A stretch of 15,218 bases of DNA from JAJISK01 sp046759185 (GCA_046759185.1 JBHIBO010000033.1:1-15218); one strand, 5' to 3'; counted from the stretch's first letter, positions 1-6,397 are shown. Numbers and translations are program-made. Notes: generated from the sequence alone by a model not told the origin.

Positions 1-71
1 CCCAGGGCGGGACCCAGGGGCGGACCGGCCGTGGCCTTACCGCCCTCCACGAGGACGTCGACGGTCTCCAC
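1..71 (-). CDS. rpl11: Ribosomal protein L11, N-terminal fragment (cut by window edge)
   Basis: Read on the minus strand from a GTG at 71-69, the 23 complete codons give METVDVLVEGGKATAGPPLG followed by PAL. This matches the N-terminus of archaeal L11, with its glycine/proline-rich VEGGKA-GPPLGPALG signature. L11 forms the base of the ribosomal stalk with 23S rRNA and contacts translation factors. The start GTG directly abuts the TAG of spt5 (0-nt spacer), and an AGGAG at 81-85 inside spt5 is placed as its Shine-Dalgarno sequence. Spt5-L11 adjacency is the classical arrangement in archaea and mirrors nusG-rplK in bacteria. Only the first 71 bases are in the window, so nothing can be said about the rest. 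Confidence 0.9.
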   Translation of the reverse strand, partial: METVDVLVEGGKATAGPPLGPAL

Positions 72-983
72 CTAACTCGTCTCCTTCTCCAGCACCCGGA
101 CGTTGTCGCCGCGGACCGTGACGGGGATGGGGACCATGGCCTCGAAGAGCTCCACCGTGATCTCCTCCTTGGCCTCGTCGATGTGCATGACCCGGGCCTT
201 CTCCCCCTTGAAGGGGCCGGAGATGAGCTCCACGATGTTCCCCTCCATGATCCCGGAGACGAGGGGTTTGGGCTCCAGGAAGTGGTCGATCTCATCGAGG
301 CTCGTGTCCCCTCGCACGAGGCCCCGGGCCCGGCGGATGCCCTTGACCATCTGCTGGAGCTTCTCCGCGTTCATGACCTCCACGAAGACGTACCCCCGCA
401 TGGTGGTCGGGGAGAGGATGGAGTAGACCCCCACATCGCTCGACTTCGCCCGGGAGGCGATGGAGTCCGCCACCGCCTTCTCGTAGCCGATGGACGTCTT
501 CACGGCCATGACGGCCTGCTTCGTGCCGGTGGAGAGGGTGATGGCATCGGAAACAGCAGGGTCCTCCTGGGAGGTGAGCGTGACGATGACGTTGAGCCGG
601 TCCCCGTATTGGGCCCCCCGCGGGGCGGTCACGGAGAGGGTGATGTCCTTGGAGGTCCCTCGCTTGAGGCTCACCTCCTTCTCGTAGACGCCCGTGAAGG
701 TGAGGTCCCACACCTTCGGCTCGACGCCGGTGACGTTGATGATCCAATCCGAAGGCTCCGAGACATCCGAACCGGCCACGAGGTCCACCTTCAGGGTGGT
801 CACCTCGTCTCGGTTCCCCTCGTTCATCAGGATGAGGGGGTAATCGACGTCCACGCCGGCCGTGACGATGGCCTTCGGCTCCCCCTCCCGGAGGGCGATG
901 CGAAGCCCGTGCTTCACGATGACGGGCTCTTCCTTCGCCTCGGACGGCGCCTCCTCCGGTCGGAAATCGTCGAAAAGACCCAT
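72..983 (-). CDS. spt5: Transcription elongation factor Spt5 (archaeal NusG) with an extra N-terminal beta-rich domain
   Basis: Spt5 binds the RNA polymerase clamp and raises processivity, usually as a dimer with Spt4. I chose the ATG at 983, giving 303 aa beginning MGLFDDFRPEE, because GGGGGATGGC precedes it in the 10-nt spacer after secE; a longer 321-aa reading from 1037 would overlap secE. Residues about 157-238 form the NGN domain (AVMAVKTSIGYEKAVADSI, then RGYVFVEV). Residues about 245-300 form the KOW domain (GNIVELISGPFKGEKARV). Archaeal Spt5 is usually only about 150 aa. Here residues about 20-155 add a segment with alternating hydrophobic strands and an NEG turn, resembling Ig-like or CARDB-type folds. 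It has no signal peptide or membrane helix, so it is presumably cytosolic. Spt5 identity is firm; the extra domain's fold is inferred from pattern only. Confidence 0.93.
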   Translation of the reverse strand: MGLFDDFRPEEAPSEAKEEPVIVKHGLRIALREGEPKAIVTAGVDVDYPLILMNEGNRDEVTTLKVDLVAGSDVSEPSDWIINVTGVEPKVWDLTFTGVYEKEVSLKRGTSKDITLSVTAPRGAQYGDRLNVIVTLTSQEDPAVSDAITLSTGTKQAVMAVKTSIGYEKAVADSIASRAKSSDVGVYSILSPTTMRGYVFVEVMNAEKLQQMVKGIRRARGLVRGDTSLDEIDHFLEPKPLVSGIMEGNIVELISGPFKGEKARVMHIDEAKEEITVELFEAMVPIPVTVRGDNVRVLEKETS

Positions 984-993
984 GCCATCCCCC

Positions 994-1230
994 CTACGGG
1001 AAGAGGCCCCCCAGGAGCTTCGGGAGCTCCGTCGCAATCAGGAAGATGCCGAAACCTACGCCTCCGAGGAGAAGGAGGCCGATGCCCGTGATCTGGAGGG
1101 TCCTGTTGAACTCGTCGGAGGTGGGCTTACGGGCCATCCGGAGGACGCGACCGTACTTCCCCCGGCCCAGCCGCTTCGCTCGCTCCTCGATGCGCTTCTG
1201 GATTTCCCATGCGCGATCTACGATGTCCAT
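994..1230 (-). CDS. secE: Preprotein translocase subunit SecE (Sec61 gamma)
   Basis: This 78-aa protein is the small clamp subunit of the SecYEG/Sec61 channel in the cytoplasmic membrane. Residues 1-32 form a charged amphipathic helix. Then comes the hinge motif RKPTSDEFNRT (34-44), diagnostic of archaeal and eukaryotic SecE/Sec61 gamma. A single transmembrane helix spans about residues 46-67. Length and one-helix topology fit the archaeal family. It starts 14 nt after the stop of the downstream-oriented ftsZ and ends 10 nt before spt5, so it is cotranscribed. The secE-spt5-L11 order is conserved across many archaea and supports the call. No strong Shine-Dalgarno sequence is seen in its spacer; translational coupling to ftsZ is possible. 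Confidence 0.93.
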   Translation of the reverse strand: MDIVDRAWEIQKRIEERAKRLGRGKYGRVLRMARKPTSDEFNRTLQITGIGLLLLGGVGFGIFLIATELPKLLGGLFP

Positions 1231-1244
1231 CCGTGTTGACCAGC

Positions 1245-2333
1245 CTAACGCACAAAGTCGACGGGGGGCGCGTGAGGCTCGGCTTCCGGGGTCCGACCCA
1301 GGATCTGCCGGCTCTTCACGCCGGTGAGGACCACCATGACCCTCAGCCTGTGCTCGAGGCTGTTATCAACCATCGCGCCCCATATAATTCTTGCGTCAGG
1401 GCTAATCCGCTCCTGGACGTACTCCGCCACGTGCTCCGCCTCGTATACGCTCATGTCCATCCCCCCCGTCACGTTGACCAAGGCGGCGGAGGCGCCGCTC
1501 ACGTCGACCTCCAGGAGGGGCGAGTTGATGGCCTGTTCCACCGCCTCCTCGGCCCGTGACTCGGACTGGCTTTCGCCCATCCCCATCATGGCCACGCCTC
1601 CCTCGCCCATGACGGTTCGGATGTCGTTGAAGTCGAGGTTCACGAGACCGGGTCGCGTGACGATCTCCGAGATCCCCTTGATGGAGCGCATAAGGACCTC
1701 GTCGGCGACCTTGAAGGCGGCCGCCAAGGGCAGCCGAGGGACCAGTTCGAGGAGCCGGTCGTTGGGAATCATGATGAGGGTGTCGGCGTACGGGCGGAGC
1801 TTTTCCAATCCCCACTCCGCATTCTCCGCCCGGGTGATGCCTTCCGCCCGGAAGGGGATGGTGCAGATGGCCACCGTGAGGGCCCCCAATTGCTTGGCGA
1901 CCCGGGCCACCACCGGCGCCCCGCCAGTCCCCGTCCCCCCGCCTTCCCCGCAGGTGATGAAGGCGATGTCCGCTCCTTCCATGAGGGCGCGAAGCTGGGG
2001 CTCCGACTCCCGAGCGGCCTCTTCGCCCACGTGTGGCAGGGCTCCGGCCCCCAAACCACGGGTCGTGTTGCGGCCCAGCAGGATCTTTTTGGGTGCACGG
2101 ACGTGCAGAAGGTGTTGTGCATCCGTGTTGGCGGCGTAGAGATCCGCCCCCTCCACCCCTGCCTGCACGGTGCGATTGATCGTGTTGCAGCCGGCGCCGC
2201 CGATGCCGACAATCTTGATGGTGGTCCGCAGGCCTCGGAGGATCTCCTCCAAGGCGGCGTCCGCGGAGGGGGGCGTCTGGGCGAGGACGTCCTCCTGCTG
2301 GTGGAAGGCGAGGGCTTCTGCGAAGACCCCCAT
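1245..2333 (-). CDS. ftsZ: Cell division GTPase FtsZ, second tandem copy
   Basis: This 362-aa tubulin-family GTPase would polymerise at the division site. The nucleotide-binding loop GIGGAGCNT is at 43-51, NTDAQHL at 69-75, the tubulin signature GGGTGTG at 131-137, and the T7 synergy loop NLDFNDI at 232-238, with N232, D234 and D237 available for catalysis in the neighbouring subunit. The residue before the signature is glutamate (CGEGGGTGTG, E130), where the other copy has leucine and most FtsZ proteins have Leu or Met. The C-terminus is a short linker ending PPVDFVR, echoing the other copy's GVDFVG. It starts 5 nt after the first ftsZ. Archaeal FtsZ1 and FtsZ2 have different jobs, but I cannot say from reading which class each copy belongs to. 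Confidence 0.92.
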   Translation of the reverse strand: MGVFAEALAFHQQEDVLAQTPPSADAALEEILRGLRTTIKIVGIGGAGCNTINRTVQAGVEGADLYAANTDAQHLLHVRAPKKILLGRNTTRGLGAGALPHVGEEAARESEPQLRALMEGADIAFITCGEGGGTGTGGAPVVARVAKQLGALTVAICTIPFRAEGITRAENAEWGLEKLRPYADTLIMIPNDRLLELVPRLPLAAAFKVADEVLMRSIKGISEIVTRPGLVNLDFNDIRTVMGEGGVAMMGMGESQSESRAEEAVEQAINSPLLEVDVSGASAALVNVTGGMDMSVYEAEHVAEYVQERISPDARIIWGAMVDNSLEHRLRVMVVLTGVKSRQILGRTPEAEPHAPPVDFVR

Positions 2334-2338
2334 GTGGA

Positions 2339-3448
2339 CTACCCCACGAAGTCGACGCCCAGCTTCTCTTTGACCTCCTGGGCGGTCTTACGGCCCAGGA
2401 TCTGCTTCGACTTCACGCCGGTGGCGACGAGCATGACGCGCAGGATGTGACGAAGGACCGGGTCCACGGTGGCGCCCCAGATGATGCGGGCGTTGGGACT
2501 CACCCGTGTCTGAACTTCCTCGGCGACGCGTTCCGCCTCGGAGACACTCATGTCCTCCCCGCCCACCACGTTAACGAGCACGCCGGTGGAGGAGGTGACG
2601 TCCACCTCGAGGAGCGGAGAGTTGATGGCCTCGTCGATGGCCTCGATGGCTCGCTCTTCTCCGGTGGCCTGGCTCTCCCCGAGCCCGATCATGGCCACAC
2701 CGCCGCCCTTCATGATGGTCTTGATGTCGTTGAAATCGAGGTTGACCATGCCGGGTTTCGTCACGAGTTCCGTGATGCCCTTGATGGAGCGCATGAGGAC
2801 CTCATCGGCGACTTTGAAAGCCGCGTTGAGGGAAAGGCGTGGGACCAGCTCCAGCAGCCGATCGTTCGGGATGGCGATGACGGTGTCGGCGTTCTCCCGG
2901 AGCTTCTCCAACCCCCATTCCGCGTTCTCGGCGCGGATGCGGCCCTCGCCGGTGAAGGGCATGGTGACCACGGCCACAGTCAGGGCGCCCATCTCCCGGG
3001 CCACCTGAGCCACGGCCCCGATGGCCCCCGTTCCCGTGCCACCGCCGAGGCCGCAGGTGACGAACACCATATCGGACTCCGCCAGGACCGAACGCAGCTC
3101 CTCCTCCGTCTCCTTGGCGGCCTGGCTGCCCACGTGGGGGAGGGAGCCGGCACCGAGGCCCCGGGTCAGGCGCTTCCCCAGGAGGACCTTGTGGGGAGAC
3201 TTCGTGTGCAGGAGGTGCTGCGCGTCCGTGTTGGCCGCGTAGAGTTCCGCGCCCGAGACCCCTTCCTCGACGACGCGGGAGATGGTGTTGCAGCCTCCGC
3301 CGCCGATACCCACGATCTTGATGCGGGTCTTGAGGGAGGCGAGGACCTCCTGGAGCTCCTCGTTGGCCTCCGCGTCATCGGAGCTGGGAATCGGGGTCGT
3401 GTAGTCCTCCGGCTCGATACCGAGAGCATCCCTTGCGAGTGATTCCAT
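2339..3448 (-). CDS. ftsZ: Cell division GTPase FtsZ, first tandem copy
   Basis: This 369-aa FtsZ is the first gene of the operon. It has the N-terminal nucleotide loop GIGGGGCNT (47-55), NTDAQHLL (73-80), the canonical signature CGLGGGTGTG (132-141), and the T7 loop NLDFNDI (236-242) with N236, D238 and D241. A leading 40-residue acidic extension precedes the Rossmann core, as in many archaeal FtsZ proteins. The C-terminal tail EKLGVDFVG may be the partner-binding peptide, by analogy with FtsZ tails that bind SepF. The ATG at 3448 follows GGGATGGGATAG, a plausible ribosome-binding site, and lies about 48 nt from a TATA-like box. The second copy is clearly homologous along its whole length, including near-identical DNA around 1675-1720 and 2775-2820, which points to tandem duplication. 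Confidence 0.93.
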   Translation of the reverse strand: MESLARDALGIEPEDYTTPIPSSDDAEANEELQEVLASLKTRIKIVGIGGGGCNTISRVVEEGVSGAELYAANTDAQHLLHTKSPHKVLLGKRLTRGLGAGSLPHVGSQAAKETEEELRSVLAESDMVFVTCGLGGGTGTGAIGAVAQVAREMGALTVAVVTMPFTGEGRIRAENAEWGLEKLRENADTVIAIPNDRLLELVPRLSLNAAFKVADEVLMRSIKGITELVTKPGMVNLDFNDIKTIMKGGGVAMIGLGESQATGEERAIEAIDEAINSPLLEVDVTSSTGVLVNVVGGEDMSVSEAERVAEEVQTRVSPNARIIWGATVDPVLRHILRVMLVATGVKSKQILGRKTAQEVKEKLGVDFVG

Positions 3449-3491
3449 AAGCTATCCCATCCCTTTGGAGCGGCGTCAATGAGTAGGTCCG

Positions 3492-3499
3492 TATAAAAA
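3492..3499 (-). promoter_or_regulatory. TATA-like box of the ftsZ-secE-spt5-rpl11 operon
   Basis: Read on the minus strand the sequence is TTTTTATA, an AT-rich island in GC-rich DNA. It is about 48 nt upstream of the ftsZ ATG at 3448, which predicts transcription starting near 3470 and a leader of roughly 20 nt. That leader contains the GGGATGG ribosome-binding site. It fits the archaeal TATA consensus well but has not been tested. Confidence 0.6.
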
Positions 3500-3562
3500 T
3501 CTATGGAGGGGCGACGCTAGAGGCTGACCGAGGGTTGGCAGGGGGCACGGGGAGCGACCTCG

Positions 3563-3584
3563 AAGCGTCCTGAGAACGCTTAAG
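3563..3584 (+). promoter_or_regulatory. Inverted repeat overlapping a TATA-like element upstream of the Rieske-fold gene
   Basis: AAGCGT at 3563-3568 and ACGCTT at 3576-3581 are perfect inverted repeats with a 7-nt spacer. The right arm runs into CTTAAG (3579-3584), about 29 nt upstream of the ATG at 3611, which is the spacing expected for a TATA box of a leaderless transcript. A dyad overlapping the TATA/BRE region could be a repressor operator. The box itself is weak, so both roles are tentative. Confidence 0.35.
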
Positions 3585-3610
3585 AGGAGGGGCCGACTTG
3601 CGAGCGACGC

Positions 3611-3928
3611 ATGGGGGAACTCGTGAAACTCTGCGACCTCGACCAGTTGGAGGAGGGCAAGATATTGTACGTCGAGATCCTCGGATGCGACTACATCGTC
3701 GTCCAACGGGCGGGGGAGGTCTACGCCCTCGACGGCACCTGTACCTACGATTGGGCCCGCCTGGACGAGGGAGTGTTGCGGGACGATGTTGTCACCTGCC
3801 CTACGGGGGGCGGACAGTTCAACATCAGGACCGGCGAGGTGGTGAAAACCCCGCCTAGCTACCCCCTACAGACCTATCCGGTCACCGTCAACGGCGAGGA
3901 GGTTCTCGCCGACGTGACGGGTTACTAG
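3611..3928 (+). CDS. Rieske-fold ferredoxin-like protein lacking both cluster histidines
   Basis: This 105-aa protein aligns by eye with small soluble Rieske [2Fe-2S] ferredoxins, such as those of dioxygenase systems and NirD: a first Cys loop after LDGTC (41-44), then a VTCP-GGQFNIRTGEVV stretch (62-78). In the family, box 1 is CxH and box 2 is CPWHG. Here box 1 is C44-T45-Y46 and box 2 is C63-P64-T65-G66, so both cysteines remain but both histidine ligands are gone, replaced by Tyr and Gly. It therefore probably cannot hold a normal Rieske cluster. The two cysteines could form a disulfide or bind something else. It is transcribed divergently from the ftsZ operon and converges on nnr, sharing a CTAG. 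Its function is unknown. Confidence 0.75.
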   Translation: MGELVKLCDLDQLEEGKILYVEILGCDYIVVQRAGEVYALDGTCTYDWARLDEGVLRDDVVTCPTGGGQFNIRTGEVVKTPPSYPLQTYPVTVNGEEVLADVTGY

Positions 3929-5364
3929 ACGAACTCGATGAGGGCGGACGGGATCCGGTCCAACACGTCAGTGGCCGTCATCCCGTAGCTCAGTTCGCGG
4001 AACGCAATGTCCCCCGCGAACCCGTTTGCGAAGGCGGCGATCCGAGCGGCGTTGAAGGGCTCCACCCCCTTCCCCAGGAGGGAGCCGACGAGGCCTGCCA
4101 GGACGTCCCCTGTGCCCCCGACGGTCATGCCGGGGTTCCCCGTGATGTTCACCTTGGTCCGCTTCCCGTCGGAGACGATGTCGTGGCTTCCCTTCTGGAG
4201 GATCGTGAGCCCAAGCTTCGCGGCGAAGTCAGCCACCTGCTTCATGCGCTTCTTCTCCTCGGGAGCGAGGGTCACGCCCGACATGCGATGGAACTCCTGG
4301 AAGTGGGGGGTGATGACGCCGACCTTTCCTCGGACGCACGTGAGGTCTCCCGCGACCGCGGTAATCCCATCGGCATCCACGGAGAAAGGCCTGTCCAATT
4401 GCCGGATGAATTGCCGAACCGCCTCCAGCGTCGTCTCCTCCCGGCCGAGGCCAGGTCCGATGACGACAGCATCCATCTCCTGGGCCAGGCGGAGGAGTGT
4501 GGGGACATCCTCCGGCACCAGCACTTCTTCTCCGAGGCGGTGAACGATAAGCGTGGGGCTGAAGGCGGCCACAACCGGGGCACTCCATGTGGGCGTCGCC
4601 ACGTGAACGACGTCCGTCCCAATCCGATACGCCGCCATGGCGGACAGGGAGGGTGCCCCTGTGAAGGGCCCCCCAGCCACCACGAGGACGCGGCCGCTCG
4701 CCCCTTTGTGTGCGTCCAGCTCGGGCTTCGGGTAGTAGAGAAGTTCCCCTGGTCCGATGAGTCGCTCCATCTCTTCCGTGATCCCGATGTCGATGACGAC
4801 GACCTCCCCGCTCGCTTTCGCCTCCATGCCTTCCTTGACCTGGTGAAGAGCCGCGGTGACCTGAGGGGCGACGACACGGTCCGAGCCGAGACCGCTGGGC
4901 ATATCGATGGCGAGGATGGGCTTCCCCGAGGCGTTCATCGCCTCCACCACGCTGCGATAAGGCTCGCGGAGGGAGCCTTGGATACCCGTTCCCATGAGCC
5001 CGTCCACGAGGACATCGGCCTCCTTCACCAATGCGGCCGGGTCTAGGGGGGGCTCGACCAACCGGACCTCGGGAGGCAATCGTCGGTGATTCACCTTCGC
5101 GGGACCCTTCGAGATGGCGTCAACGGCCTTCGCCAGGGCGACCGTGACCTGCGCCTTGTCCTTTAGGAGGCGCGCCGCGACGAATCCGTCCCCTGCGTTG
5201 TTACCGGACCCCGAGAGAAAGAGAACGCGAGCCCCCTCCGCTCCCATCTTCTCGAGGAGGACCTTCGCGATCCCCTCCCCCGCCCGCTCCATGAGGTCCT
5301 CGATGGAGACTCCGTGGTACTCCAGATTCCGGTCGAGGACGCGCATCTCCTGGACGGACAGCAC
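3925..5364 (-). CDS. nnr: Bifunctional NAD(P)H-hydrate repair enzyme Nnr (epimerase plus ADP/ATP-dependent dehydratase)
   Basis: This 479-aa cytosolic enzyme repairs hydrated NADH and NADPH. The N-terminal YjeF epimerase domain (about 1-210) interconverts the R and S hydrates: it has MERAGEGIA (26-34), the GSGNNAGDG loop (52-60), DGLMGTG (121-127) and AIDMPSG (152-158) with its conserved Asp. The C-terminal ribokinase-like domain (about 218-479) dehydrates the S form. It has HKGASGRVLVVAGG (219-232), VIGPGLGR (301-308), the KGSHDIVSDG segment (391-400) and GNPGMTVGGTGDVLAG (409-424), the nucleotide-binding/catalytic motif. Full length fits the fused bacterial/archaeal family. The start is a GTG at 5364; an in-frame ATG seven codons in would cut into the conserved EMR-LDR helix. 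Its stop overlaps the Rieske-like gene's stop. Confidence 0.92.
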   Translation of the reverse strand: MLSVQEMRVLDRNLEYHGVSIEDLMERAGEGIAKVLLEKMGAEGARVLFLSGSGNNAGDGFVAARLLKDKAQVTVALAKAVDAISKGPAKVNHRRLPPEVRLVEPPLDPAALVKEADVLVDGLMGTGIQGSLREPYRSVVEAMNASGKPILAIDMPSGLGSDRVVAPQVTAALHQVKEGMEAKASGEVVVIDIGITEEMERLIGPGELLYYPKPELDAHKGASGRVLVVAGGPFTGAPSLSAMAAYRIGTDVVHVATPTWSAPVVAAFSPTLIVHRLGEEVLVPEDVPTLLRLAQEMDAVVIGPGLGREETTLEAVRQFIRQLDRPFSVDADGITAVAGDLTCVRGKVGVITPHFQEFHRMSGVTLAPEEKKRMKQVADFAAKLGLTILQKGSHDIVSDGKRTKVNITGNPGMTVGGTGDVLAGLVGSLLGKGVEPFNAARIAAFANGFAGDIAFRELSYGMTATDVLDRIPSALIEFV

Positions 5365-5434
5365 GCCCCCGGTATTCGACGTACCGTCTTCAACATTGTG
5401 GGGGAGGGCCCACGAGGACCCCCGCGAGCCGAAC

Positions 5435-5872
5435 CTAACAGGCGTATTCGGCGTTCAGCGGGGCCGGTTTGCCCCCATTCGAAATGGCCACGGACTCATC
5501 CCGTCGATACCCCTCGTTGCAGGCGTCTCCACAAAGGGGTCGTTCGGCAGCGCGAAGACAACAGACCAAAGCCTGGCGGTCCGTCTCGCCGTATTCCCCT
5601 TCCGGGAGTTCCGCGATCTTCACCAACAGGGAGCTCCCCCGCGCATGCGGATGCCAGCAGGCCTCCCGTTCATGCTCGGCGATGCGGCGGTGGATGTCAT
5701 CCGCTTGCCCGATATCGATGAGCTTGAAAGTCCCCTCGTTCCACCGCCCGGCGATTCTCTTTCCCGCGATGACGAGGTAGAGCCCGGAGGGACCACGCGT
5801 GTCCTCCGCCTTGAGGTCTTCGTGCTGTTTCGGCTCTGACCAGGTGAGGTCGACGCGTAGACTCCGTCCCAT
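5435..5872 (-). CDS. Small GIY-YIG-like protein
   Basis: The 145-aa reading starts at the ATG at 5872, chosen because GAGGGG lies just upstream; another in-frame ATG sits at 5890, too close to the TATA-like box. Residues 30-32 are GLY, followed by LIDIGQADDIHRRIAEHE (51-68), which resembles the GIY-YIG nuclease core with its Arg-rich helix and histidine. The second tyrosine of the signature is replaced by Asp (DIG), and the region where the metal-binding Glu is expected reads TDRQALVCCL (97-106), with D98. The C-terminal part is cysteine-rich (C104, C105, C114, C118). It could be a divergent nuclease or a non-catalytic nucleic-acid-binding relative. It is 70 nt upstream of nnr on the same strand and may be cotranscribed with it. 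Confidence 0.6.
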   Translation of the reverse strand: MGRSLRVDLTWSEPKQHEDLKAEDTRGPSGLYLVIAGKRIAGRWNEGTFKLIDIGQADDIHRRIAEHEREACWHPHARGSSLLVKIAELPEGEYGETDRQALVCCLRAAERPLCGDACNEGYRRDESVAISNGGKPAPLNAEYAC

Positions 5873-5907
5873 CGAACCCCTCAAGCACATCAGGAGAGTG
5901 GGACCGG

Positions 5908-5917
5908 TTCATAAACC
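5908..5917 (-). promoter_or_regulatory. TATA-like box for the GIY-YIG-like gene
   Basis: The minus strand reads GGTTTATGAA. Transcription would start near 5886, leaving a short leader of about 13 nt with a GAGGGG ribosome-binding site before the ATG at 5872. The same 10 bases occur in opposite orientation at 5984-5993, upstream of the ferredoxin gene. Confidence 0.5.
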
Positions 5918-5983
5918 CTCATGGAAAGAGGACCCCGCTCACCACAAGCCTCATTCTCGCCGAACGGGACTCACAATGGCATA

Positions 5984-5993
5984 GGTTTATGAA
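5984..5993 (+). promoter_or_regulatory. TATA-like box for the zinc-ferredoxin gene
   Basis: The sequence is GGTTTATGAA, centred about 27 nt upstream of the ATG at 6016. This predicts a leaderless transcript starting at or next to that ATG. It also argues against the in-frame ATG at 5989, which lies inside the box itself. Confidence 0.6.
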
Positions 5994-6015
5994 TACGCCG
6001 AAATTATTGGCAACC

Positions 6016-6345
6016 ATGGCCATCGATCCGGACTTCATGAACACCCGGGAAATGGTCGAGCAGCACAATTGGGGTGACGATCCTCCCCACGACGTGTGGG
6101 GGCCCCTCGAGCCCCCCGAGAAGCTCGGCATTCATGGAACTCATGTGGCCGTTGACTTTGACCTCTGCATCGAGGACGGCGCATGCATCCCCGTGTGCCC
6201 GGTGGACGTCTTCGAGTGGGAGGATACCCCGGGACACCCGGAATCCGAGAAGAAGGCCGACCCCGCGCGTGAAGAGGATTGCATCGACTGCATGGCCTGC
6301 GAGGCCGTTTGTCCGACCGAAGCCATCAAGATCACCGAGGCGTGA
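6016..6345 (+). CDS. Zinc-containing 7Fe-type ferredoxin
   Basis: This 109-aa electron carrier matches the Sulfolobus/Thermoplasma zinc ferredoxins. Cluster I has C51-IEDGA-C57-IPV-C61-P: Asp54 occupies the position of the missing second cysteine, as expected for a [3Fe-4S] site. Cluster II is C89-ID-C92-MA-C95-EAV-C99-P, a normal [4Fe-4S] motif. The PGHPESEKKADP loop (72-83) and the GIHGTHVAVDFDLC stretch (38-51) are signatures of the family, whose extra N-terminal region holds one zinc ion with three His and one Asp. Candidate ligands here are H17, H25, H40 and D82. As I recall the Sulfolobus protein, its first two histidines are three residues apart; here they are eight apart. In relatives it accepts electrons from 2-oxoacid:ferredoxin oxidoreductases. 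The start is set by TATA spacing. Confidence 0.9.
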   Translation: MAIDPDFMNTREMVEQHNWGDDPPHDVWGPLEPPEKLGIHGTHVAVDFDLCIEDGACIPVCPVDVFEWEDTPGHPESEKKADPAREEDCIDCMACEAVCPTEAIKITEA

Positions 6346-6373
6346 GGCCGTACCTGGCCAAGGCCTTTTCTAG
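6345..6373 (+). terminator. Possible terminator of the ferredoxin gene, overlapping the MFS TATA-like box
   Basis: AGGCC at 6345-6349 can pair with GGCCT at 6362-6366, followed by a short T-run (TTTTCT, 6366-6371) that could end transcription. The same T-rich patch, TTTTCTAG (6366-6373), is centred about 28 nt upstream of the MFS ATG at 6398, so it also fits as that gene's TATA box. Both readings are weak and could both hold. Confidence 0.35.
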
Positions 6374-6397
6374 CATCGCACCTCCTTCGCCGGTAGC

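Noticed and set aside
183..1091. Long plus-strand open frame opposite spt5 and secE
   Set aside because: It is rich in G, D, H, R and L with no domain pattern, and lies wholly antisense to well-supported genes. Open antisense frames are common in GC-rich DNA.
2447..3442. 331-codon plus-strand open frame opposite the first ftsZ
   Set aside because: The composition mirrors the ftsZ codons and there is no recognisable motif. The minus strand holds an unmistakable FtsZ.
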